Shown in pieces: positions 56,201 to 64,000 of a stretch of DNA of 64,000 nt. Below the pieces are notes generated by a model, which had not been told where the DNA came from, made no database searches, and worked only from the letters and a program-made list of their open reading frames with translations. The stretch spans positions 290,804-354,803 of the forward strand of contig NW_022985463.1 in NCBI RefSeq assembly GCF_010093595.1. The letters run 5' to 3'. This stretch comes from Mytilinidion resinicola. Lineage: Eukaryota; Ascomycota; Dothideomycetes; Mytilinidiales; Mytilinidiaceae. Both the position numbers and the translations under genes were made by a program. Every line of letters starts with the position of its first letter. The first letter of the stretch is position 1.

Positions 56201-57542
56201 GCGCCTTCCGCGACGAGCATCTCCCACCCGTCTCCTATGGTGGCGTCATCATGGTAGACAACGAACCCCTAGGAATGAGCGTGCACCACCTCCTCGACGC
56301 CCCTAGCGAAGACGACGACAGCGAATACGGCGAAGAATATCAATCCCCCGACGAAACCACCCGCTCCAGCGCGCAAGGCAACCCCTGGCTCGCAGGGATG
56401 GGCTCCCAACCGGGCCTCGAAATCGGCGAAACCGCAATGTTCGACTTCGAGATCTCCGACGACGAAAAGAGCGACGACGACGACCTCGACCTCGCCTACG
56501 AGTCCTCAGAAGATCTAACCTCAGACTCCGACCTCGATAGCGACGAAGAAGCAGAAGACCTCGACCACTCTGGCGACATCGACGGCATCAACATCGGCGA
56601 AGGCGACGACATCGTCATCACGCAGCCCGCAATCGACGACGTCGACGACGACTTCTTCCCCGAGCCCGACGACCGCGACGATGACCACATCTCCTCCCAC
56701 AAGCTGGGCCACGTGCACGCCTCGTCGGGCATCCGGCGCTGGAACCGCGGCGGCATCGTGCACGAGATCGACTGGGCGCTGTTGAAGCTCGACACGGAGC
56801 GCCTGCAGCCGTACAACCTCGTCCAGGGCGGGCGCCGCTTCTGCCCGACCCGCGCGCCGCCCGAGCTGTGCCCGAACCTCGCGGAGCCCGTGTGCCGGCG
56901 CCATTTCAAGCCCGAGGACGACGAGTACCCCAGCCAGGTCGCGGCGGCCGACGGGCTGGGCGGGCTGAGCGTGCACTGCTTTGGGCGCACGTCGGGGCTG
57001 AAGGGGGGCGTCGTGGGCGCGGCGATGAGCAGCGTGCGCATCTATAAACGGAAAACGTTTTCGCGGAGCTGGCATGTGGTTGGCGGGTTTGGAGGTACGT
57101 TTATATCTATTTCGCTTTTCTCCTTGCATTCATTCCTGAAGTGTGCATGAAGCTAATTGATGTGATAGTCGGCGGCGACTCGGGCGCCTGGGTCATCGAG
57201 AACAACCACGGCCGCGTGTGTGGCCACGTGCTGGCGTGGTGCGCGCGCAACCGCCTCGCGTACATCTGCCCCATGCAGGTGCTGTTGGAGGATATCAAGC
57301 GCACCCTCGGCGCGCGCCGCATCTACCTCCCCGGCTCGGACGACGACCCCCAGATCGCGGAAGAGGTCAGGGAGGTTATCATCGGCCGCTCGCCGGTCGA
57401 GTTCGAGCTTCCGGATCTGCAGAGGTTGAGGCTGGTGGGCAAGGAGGGCGAGAAGGAGATGGCGCCCGTGCTGCGGAGTCGGGTCGGCTTGGGGGTTGTG
57501 GGCGTGGGCGTGGGTGGGGAGAGGGTGAGACAGGTCGCGTGA
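53266..57542 (+). CDS. HeLo-like / kinase-like / IQ / trypsin-like protease fusion protein
   Basis: Two exons, 53266-57094 and 57169-57542, giving 1400 residues. (1) Residues about 20-105 resemble HeLo domains, with YRIQKNRLIAWGLEW and LAQTVTSVLGTIKEIL, but lack the hydrophobic N-terminal helix of pore-forming members. (2) Residues about 265-580 are the kinase-like domain usually found after fungal HeLo domains: VLVEYAAYD lacks the usual Lys, the catalytic loop is HKDVNSSN (Asp405), DFG is replaced by DLF (Asp442), and YRHPE and YGLGLILLEIGLW follow. (3) A Ser-rich linker. (4) Two IQ-like motifs near 745-785 (VIQRAWRAR, VIQKHWRERK). (5) A block with TIFVTCTSTARVKGVL. (6) A trypsin-like domain with His1007/1008 in GMSVHHLLD, Asp1169 in EIDWALLKLD and Ser1281 in VGGDSGAWV. 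An acidic disordered insert of about 150 residues separates His and Asp. I infer a signalling or cell-death protease; that role is not established. Confidence 0.88.
57095..57168 (+). other. intron just before the catalytic serine exon
   Basis: A 74-base GTACGT...TAG intron. Splicing joins the Gly codon to VGGDSGAWV in frame. If retained, translation ends at the TGA at 57148-57150 and the protein would lack the GDSG serine and the last strands. Confidence 0.8.
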
Positions 57543-60500
57543 CTTGCTGGGGCTGTTGGGGAGAAGGTCAGGGGAGTCGGGGGATGGGTAGGGGAGTGGA
57601 TGAGGTGTAGGAAGGAGAGGTGACGTGATATCCCGGTGGTCAGAATTGTTGTGGGAAGGAGGATGTTTGAGGTTGGTGGTGTATAAGTCATGGCTATATA
57701 ATGAAAACGCAATTTCAAAGTCAATGCTCAGAACAGTGCGGTGCATCGTGAGGGATTTAGACAAGATATGAAGTTCGAACGAGGGCGGGTTGGAGAGAGG
57801 TTTCTTGGATTCTCGGCGATGGGGCGGCATTGCATTGATCAGGGTACCTCAGTATAATCTTAGTCCTCCAAGGGAGATGTAGACCCCTGAGAGCGCAAAT
57901 TACACCGCTTTTTCCCTACCCACAACGCTAAAGGCTAAGTCTATCTACGCGCCCATCCTGCTTCGAAACGAAGTAAATGATAAAAGGAACTCAGCAGACG
58001 ATAGTAAGTCGTTGGGTGGGGAACTCGTGAGCCGTGGTAAAAGAGAGGTTTTAGAGGGTAGAAATAGATTTGCCTCCTCGATCGTTTTGCTAAAAATGCG
58101 GTTCGGGACCTCGGGTTAAGAGTGTGGACTTGGGGTGCCGGAAGAAGAAATTGGAGGGTTGGGGAAAGAGGTGGAGAACTCAAAGCTACTGCCAAAATCA
58201 GGAGCGTAAAGTAGCACTGTCCGGGAGTCCTCTAGCTAGCGTAATACTTGAGGTATAAAGTGGGTTCAGGAGGACGCCTGATGCGCGAGCTAGAGACGAG
58301 GGGATCCACGTATAAAGTCTTAATTGAGCGGCTTCTGGCGACACTTCGAACTCTTAGTGAGTAGAAAATTGAGGATAGAGGTCTTGCTATTCCCTGAGTT
58401 TGATACTTAAAGCTGCGTAGATTTCTCCTTTGGATGGGAAGGGGAAGGATGACATCACGTTTGCTCTAGTTGCCAGAGATCCTAGGTTCTAACAGCTTTG
58501 GGGATAGTCGGAGCGCATCCAAAACGTAGAAGGTGTCCAAGTGGACTAATCCCCTTCCCCCTTTCCCAATCTCAAAACATTTAGTTGTGGGCAATCGTGG
58601 TCACGTTCCATTTCTCTCGCACTTAGCCGGGCCCTTGAGTTCTTTAGGCAGCGATCGTACCTATGAGTCCTGTATTGTCCTATCAGGATCTAGAACCCGT
58701 TATTAGAGGCGGAGACACCTCCGGTGAAGCGCAGTAGCCTTCAAATTTGGTTAATCAGGGTCCTTTCAGTGATCGGCTTTGCCTGCAGTAGTCCTAAGCT
58801 ACTGCGAGTAGTACTGAGGCGTCGTGGCGTGGGGAAACTTTGGGAAACAGGGGAACCTCTTTGGTATTGGTTCGGCTGAGGTGAGCTCAGTGGTGTATTC
58901 TGCTGTAATTGGTGTCCTGGGGCTGCGAGATCTAGGTGCGGACACTAGGAAAGGGGAAGTGAAACATGGCTGAGTTTGGGATAGACGGGATGTGGTAAAA
59001 TATTGTGATCATATATTGAAGCGTTTGAGCGCTAGGGGAATACGTAATGACTGATTGACGATGGAGGTAGGATAATGAAAAAATAAATACGCAAAGCAAG
59101 TGTTGATAGTGATGGTTTTTCAATATAGATGAATTCAGCGTGTATGTACACTACCGTGTCATGACATCATGATCAAATTAGTCTGAACATGAAAATATAC
59201 AAAACCTCAGCCTCATTCAGCATCTATCTCAAGTCTCTTGAATGGACGAATGACTCAAACTCCTATGCCGCTTCGCCTATGAAGCAGCTGCGGAGGACTT
59301 GCCGTGGAGGTCGCGGCGCTTAGCTAGCACGATAACGCAGCCTCCCGCTATCTACAGCCTAACAAGTCTCTAGAGCACGGAGTCAGCGGCTAGTGTTGAT
59401 CGGTACCGGACGCCATACTAATAGAAGCGCTGTCATTGGCTTCGGTTACTGAGGCGGCCACCGACAGCTCGGGAACGCGGCTGGAGGAAGCGATTCCGTA
59501 GCGACTGTCCAGAATCTAGGGTCCCAGCCAAGATTTCTTCTATCCAATGCCTAGGCCTGCACGTAGGACAGCGCGCGGCAAGCTGAGAAGAGCTGACGTG
59601 GGGAGGCGGAGAGAGTAACAGACAAACGAGATGGTTTTGAGACACGCTCTTTGCTTTTTTCTTCGATCATGCCATGGCGACAACTCGGCCTTCGAAGGCT
59701 AGCGGCGCTAGCAGAGGAGGAACCATACGCAGCGGTTGATATGGTTACGAGTCGAGTAGGCGAAGCGTCCACTTGCCCAGTGCGGGCTGGCTGCAAGTCT
59801 GAGATCTCGATCGCGGTCACGCCAACCTGCGGTCGACACATGCGGTGCTGCAGCTGCTCCAGCCGGCATAGGTTCCCGGGCCGCCTGCTTGTCCGACTGA
59901 CAGCCCAGCGGCCGATGCGGTGCGGGGCTCTCGGCAGCGAGCGGCCCTGCCAATCATCCTCGTTGGTGAATACAGGGGCGTCGCATCCGGGAGCAGCGTC
60001 TATGTAGGTGTGGGCTCACATAGACCCTGTGGCGTTTGTCCAGAGCGCAGCTCGATCTCTGCCCTGCCGGTAAGGCCATGCGCCGGCTGAGGATTGCGGG
60101 ACAACGTGGACAAAAAGAAACTAAGGCCGAGCTCGTCAGACAAACATATTTCGCAGAGGGGTGGCGGGCTTCAGGGTCTAAGAAGCACTCACGATCTGCG
60201 GCATACCGGGCACTAACGGCTTCATAACCGGCTCTATAGACTCACGCTCTGCTTCCTCCACGCCCCGCCACTTTCCTCGCCGGTGCAACCGTCCTTTCTG
60301 TGCTGTGCTGCCTCCGATTCACTGCGAGCAGGCCAGGCGCAAGCCGCAATTGCTCGGCAGCAGAACCGCGGCGAAGGGCAACGAGCGCCGCCTATACCCA
60401 CACGGCGGCGGATTTCTGAATTCAGGAGGCATATATAAACCCCCTCCCTACCCCCTCCATCGAATCGTCATCACACTCTCTTCAAACACCTTCCTTCATC

Positions 60501-60565
60501 ACACCACACCTCTTCAACCACCTTCGCTTCAGCAACCAATTCCTTGCACTCAACAATTGCCAAGC
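57543..60565. other. long intergenic region
   Basis: About 3 kb with no supported gene. The first 300 bases mirror long frames on the other strand of the preceding gene and are empty. The section 57.9-59.3 kb is AT-richer with many short direct repeats of GGGGAA/AAGGGG type and no frame. The section 59.3-60.3 kb is GC-richer with empty frames. The end is the promoter of the dioxygenase gene. Confidence 0.5.
60432..60439 (+). promoter_or_regulatory. TATA box of the dioxygenase gene
   Basis: TATATAAA sits 127 bases before the start codon and is followed by a CT-rich stretch, the usual layout of strongly expressed fungal promoters. Confidence 0.6.
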
Positions 60566-62093
60566 ATGGAGACCGTTGGACTTCGTGCCCAGTTCCTCCA
60601 GGGCGAGCCTGGCCTTGCCAAGTCTGTTCGCAAGTTCGCCCCGGCCATGACCCTCGACTCAAAAGTCAAGACTGTGGTCCAGCCGGGCCCGGACATCGAG
60701 TGGGATCCGTCCTTCTCTACGTACGAGAAGCGTGTTGCTGCGCTCGCTCAGCAGGGCCTGCCGCGAGCCAAAGAAGTCCCGGCGGGCTTTCCTGCGCAGG
60801 TCGATGCTCCGTGGGTGTGGTCGGGCGCCGACTTGGACGAGGCCAAGTACGTCGTGAAGCTGGACGGCACCGAGATCGCCGAGGTCGAGAAGGCTTTGGA
60901 GCACTTCAAGAGTAAGTCGTTGTCGCCGTCCATGATGGCGATTGTGTGATGGCATGTGCTGACGTTGATTTTAGATCTGCCGGGAAAGCTTGGCGTGGGC
61001 CATGTCTGCCAGGAGACGTTCCCGCTCCCAACCCTGCGCCCGATGCTCGAGGGCCTGGCGAAGACGCTGCACCTGGGAATTGGCTTCAGCGTGATTCGTG
61101 GCCTGGATCCGAAGCGCTACACGCCGTTGGAGAACGCGGTCATCTACCTTGGCATCACTGCGTACATCGGCGAGAAGCGTGGAGTGCAGGATGCTGGTGG
61201 CAGCATGATGAGTAAGTGGACGAGCAGCAGCGACGTGCCAGCAACGCGGTGGCTAACAAGGCATAGTTCACGTCAAGGATCTGGGCAGCCAGATCCCCGG
61301 CTCTGAGCTGCGCCAGGCGCCGTATGCGCGCAACCCCCAGGTATGTATCAGTGTGCCAGTGCCAGCTGGGCGAGGGATGGCCTGACGTGCTGTTAGCCTT
61401 TCCACAATGACGTATGCGACATCTTGGCGATGTATGTGCAGCAGCAGGCAGCGTCTGGCGGCGAATCCATGCTGGCTTCATGTGCGAAGATCTACAACGA
61501 GATCGCCGAGCATCGCCCCGATGTGATCCATACACTGGCAGACCCGAGCTGGATCTTTGACAAGCAAGTGCTTTCGTATTCTCTAGGGGCTGGTAAACGT
61601 GTTGCTGACCGCGACCCCCAGGCACACGACGCCCGCTTTCTGGCACAAGCGCGCCCTCCTCTTCAATTTCGCCGGACATGGCCCGGGCTTCTGCTTCTCG
61701 CGTCGCCCCATTACCGCATCGCCCACCTCCCCGCGCTCTGCTGGCGTCCCGGCCATGACCGAAGTGCAGGCCGAAGCCATTGATATGGTCCACTTCACTG
61801 CCGCCAAGCACCAGATATCGATGCGTCTGCAGCCGGGCGACATCCAGCTCATCAACAATCTAGCCTGCCAGCATGCCCGCGCGGGCTTCACCGACTCCGC
61901 TACTGAGCAGCGCCACATCATCCGCCTTTGGCTTCGCAACGAGAATCTGGCGTGGAAGACCCCGGACGGTCTCAAGGCCACCTGGGCCGAGAAGTACGGC
62001 GACGCCTCGGAGTGGCGCAAGATTGCCAAATGGAGCGTCGAGCCTGGTGCGACCCGCGAGCGTGTCATCTGCCGCAAACACAGCTGCTCCTAA
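60566..62093 (+). CDS. 2-oxoglutarate/Fe(II) dioxygenase of the TauD type
   Basis: Five exons: 60566-60911, 60975-61211, 61267-61340, 61397-61563 and 61622-62093, giving 431 residues. The fold marks are GIGFSVIRGLD, YIGEKRGVQD, and the iron-binding PFHNDVCDIL (His and Asp) at the start of exon 4. The distal His is probably in LACQHARAGF, and RHIIRLWLRN carries the 2-oxoglutarate-binding Arg. The preceding NNL and the large C-terminal helix set agree with the TauD/TfdA fold seen in fungal enzymes. Substrate unknown; relatives act on sulfonates, hydroxyl-amino acids or secondary metabolites. The start at 60566 follows a TATA box and a CT-rich leader; an upstream in-frame extension to 60305 lacks similarity. 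Intron 4 starts with GC rather than GT. Confidence 0.9.
61564..61621 (+). other. GC-AG intron
   Basis: The donor reads AA|GCAAGT and the acceptor CCCCAG. Only this junction restores the reading FDKHTTPAFWHKRALLF; the nearby GT gives the wrong frame. GCAAGT is the known form of the minor GC-AG class. Confidence 0.75.
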
Positions 62094-62506
62094 GTCTGTG
62101 GCCTCACTTGCGAGTGACTCTTGAGACTAGTCAATCTGCAGAGTCCTTCGGTCTACGACTTCGGATGGTTTTCTGCGGGGTTTTCAGCGGCTCTGCTATT
62201 TTCTTTGCATTGTGATATTCCCTGCCCGGGCTCTTTCGGTTTCCATCTTTCAATTTGGCGGTTGGACTGAGGATGCATTTTTCCGAGGGCTGGTCTTGAC
62301 GAATCCCCCTGTTTTTTTCTCTCATCATGATATCTGCGCTGGTAGAGGCCTGCATTGGGACGGATACTAGTGTGCTGGAGTTTCGGTGTCTGCAGTCAGG
62401 GGCTGTATTAGCTTCTGGCTGGATGGGATAAATGGGGGTGCATGGCCGGATAGGGAAGTTACATACTTTTTACCGATACAGGTAAATGTTCACTTTGGTT
62501 TCAGGT
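62094..62506. other. intergenic spacer between convergent genes
   Basis: About 400 bases between the ends of the dioxygenase and the repeat protein. It should hold both terminators. No frame with content. Confidence 0.5.
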
Positions 62507-63149
62507 TCATACTTGGATAGCTGAAATGCTCGCTGAGGCTCCTCGCGAGGTTAAGCTCAAATGCGTATTTGGCCCTGGTGTTGTGAGAAACCGTTCCATT
62601 GAGAGCTTCGATTGAGCGTGATGCTGCCGCAAGGTCGAGAATTGGCACCCTTCTCCTGTCACTACACAATCGAATGGACCATTGTAGCCATCTCGGCCTG
62701 TGGAATGGAAAGGGCCGTTGTAGCCATCGCGGCCTCTAGAGTGGAAAGGGCTGTTGTATCCATCGCGGCCTCTAGAGTAGAAATGGCCATCGTAATGATC
62801 ACGGCCTGTGAGGAGGTAAGTGCCGTTTGATGGAGAAAGAACCATTCCCCGGAGTTCTTCTTCCTGCCTCTGCCACTTCCTCTGTCTTTCTAAAGGGCTG
62901 ATCACGGCCCCCAGCTCTTTCGGGTTGCCGTCATCTCTCAAGCAGTACTCTTTGCTCAAGTATCGGACTCTCCCAGCTCTATCGCCTCTCCCATCGAAGG
63001 CTGGCTTGAATCTGTTGATGGTTAGCGTTTGCCAATGAGCTGTAGTGATAGACTTACTCGACAGACTTCGACGTCTCGAGGATTGCTGGCTTTTTCGTGG
63101 CCTTGGACTTTTGTTCAGAGGCCACCGAACGTGGCTTCTTCGTAGGCAT
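62507..63149 (-). CDS. basic protein with four 12-residue Gly-Arg-Asp-Tyr repeats
   Basis: Two reverse exons: 63149-63058 and 63011-62507, giving 198 residues. The splice joins a Lys-rich N-terminus (MPTKKPRSVASEQKSKATKK) to EFKPAFDGRGDRAGRV in frame. The middle has RYLSKEYCLRDDG and a helix rich in Gln, Arg and Glu. Four 12-residue units of the form GRDGYNGPFHSR follow, and then a Ser/Thr tail. No signal peptide is present. I do not recognise a family; the repeat part is low-complexity and may bind nucleic acid or form assemblies. The reverse frame without the splice gives a different N-terminus (from 63187) that looks less natural. Confidence 0.6.
62663..62806 (-). repeat. 36-base tandem repeat inside a coding region, four copies
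   Basis: Four consecutive units encode variants of GRDGYNGPFHSR. The two central units are nearly identical in DNA; the outer ones are more diverged. The unit length keeps the reading frame. Confidence 0.85.
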
Positions 63150-64000
63150 TCCGGAAATCGTAATCTGGAGGCTCGAGGAGGGCTCACTTGAGGGAGAAAT
63201 CCACGCTCGTACCATTTTGATGTTTGAGATTCTTGAGATGCTGAGGGCTTTGTTGACTGAAGAGTAGGTTCAATGTTAAATTTTTGAATCTCAAAGCTTT
63301 ACTGATGAAGGGAGTATATTCAATTTAGATGCGAAAGCTAGATATGCTCCTACTCGATCGCGAACCGATATTCTTATACCAACTTACAGTAGATCCACTC
63401 CATCATCCCTCAGCTCCCAGGCTTCCTTCCTCGAGCCTTCCTCGACGTCTAGACCTCAGCATCGGGCTGACTCTCAGCACATCGAGCCCCGGCATCACCA
63501 AAGTGGAGCCCGGGGATCTGACGAACTGCATCATTGCTGAGAGCTTGGCGGCGCGTGGTGGTGCGCAGTCAAGCTGCGGCCTGGGGTGGAGTCCAGAAAG
63601 AGCTGCGTAGAGCTGTGTGAAGAGGTGGAAAGCATCGTGTTTCGGGGTCTAGACCTTTGTTGAAGTATACCGGACGCTCCACGTCACTGGAGGCACGGTG
63701 TGTCAACGCCTGACGTTGAGGCGTCGCGGGTCTGTAATATTGTTGCGCATAGCCCCGCAATGCTGCCAGGGCAGCAGGGACTTCATGCAGGACAAGCGCC
63801 ACCAATGTCATCGAGGTTTTCCCGGGTCTTTGCACCTGACGCCGGACCCTGAAACGAGCCCTGCGCGCTGCGAGTTTGAATTGGCAGTCGGACGAGACGA
63901 ATCAGAGACATCTCCGTTGCCATTGGCGCGTCTTTTCGTGAAGATGGCCTGCTTGAACCAGAGGGGACGTAAACCATGGCCGCCAAGACCACGCTCTCCA
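63150..64000. other. right end of window, no supported gene
   Basis: The promoter of the repeat protein gene lies at the left of this part. Short frames on both strands near 63329, 63569 and 63783 have no domain. A gene may begin beyond the end of the window. Confidence 0.45.

Noticed and set aside
44760..57542. The HET gene, permease and HeLo-like fusion as one gene cluster
   Set aside because: They differ in strand and are separated by long spacers; nothing beyond distance links them.
56496..57830. Long reverse frames opposite the end of the fusion gene
   Set aside because: Shadow frames of a GC-rich, Asp/Glu-rich coding region; the forward strand holds the protease motifs.
60305..60565. 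Upstream extension of the dioxygenase frame
   Set aside because: It contains the TATA box and CT-rich leader, so it is promoter rather than protein.

Overview
The window is nuclear DNA of a filamentous ascomycete (Pezizomycotina). Its genes are split by short GT-AG introns of about 45-100 bases, and it carries families typical of that group: HET domain, DUF6594, DUF8035, TmpA-like flavoprotein, HeLo-like domain with kinase-like domain, Dal5-type permease and Srp1-type RRM. A Dothideomycete is my best guess, but nothing here proves the class. No rRNA, tRNA or CRISPR was found.

Layout. 2.1-3.1 kb: Rsr1/Krev-1 Ras-like GTPase with a 10-base exon. 3.3-3.9 kb: unknown reverse gene in two frames. 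4.3-8.5 kb: two copies of a truncated RRM gene, duplicated together with their promoters, on either side of a reverse DUF6594 membrane-protein gene; the second copy runs into a retropepsin-like gene with two DTG sites. 9.8-11.4 kb: TmpA-like membrane flavoprotein (reverse). 13.8-14.2 kb: GFA/CENP-V zinc protein (reverse). 14.8-16.4 kb: RNA 3'-phosphate cyclase-like protein. 17.0-18.9 kb: Dal5-type MFS permease (reverse). 18.9-22.1 kb: gene-poor, ending in a field of short inverted repeats. 22.1-26.0 kb: three related F-box-like/2EXR-like genes, one intact and two broken. 27.2-29.0 kb: annexin (reverse). 29.9-31.3 kb: GH18 chitinase with a CBM18 placed inside the catalytic domain (reverse). 32.7 kb: small possible secreted protein. 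34.3-36.3 kb: haspin kinase. 36.3-38.9 kb: non-coding tract with degenerate repeats. 39.0-39.5 kb: histone H4 (reverse). 41.7-43.5 kb: DUF8035 protein with charged repeats (reverse). 44.8-46.8 kb: HET-domain protein (reverse). 47.8-49.6 kb: amino-acid/choline-type permease. 49.6-53.2 kb: no clear gene; paired CACGTG palindromes, a TATA-like site and one orphan exon-like ORF. 53.3-57.5 kb: a 1400-residue fusion of HeLo-like region, kinase-like domain, IQ motifs and trypsin-like protease. 60.6-62.1 kb: 2OG-Fe(II) dioxygenase with one GC-AG intron. 62.5-63.1 kb: protein with 12-residue tandem repeats (reverse).

The genes do not form one pathway; most are housekeeping or accessory singletons. The strongest candidate for an undescribed system is the 53-57 kb fusion, which joins parts known from fungal self/non-self recognition and cell-death proteins to a protease with an apparently complete His-Asp-Ser triad. 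A HET-domain gene lies 6.5 kb upstream with a permease gene between them; I have no evidence that the two work together. The second area of interest is 4-8.5 kb, where a duplicated RRM gene abuts a retropepsin-like gene in a different frame.

Exon boundaries were set by eye from GT/GC...AG signals, frame continuity and family resemblance; none was tested against transcripts.
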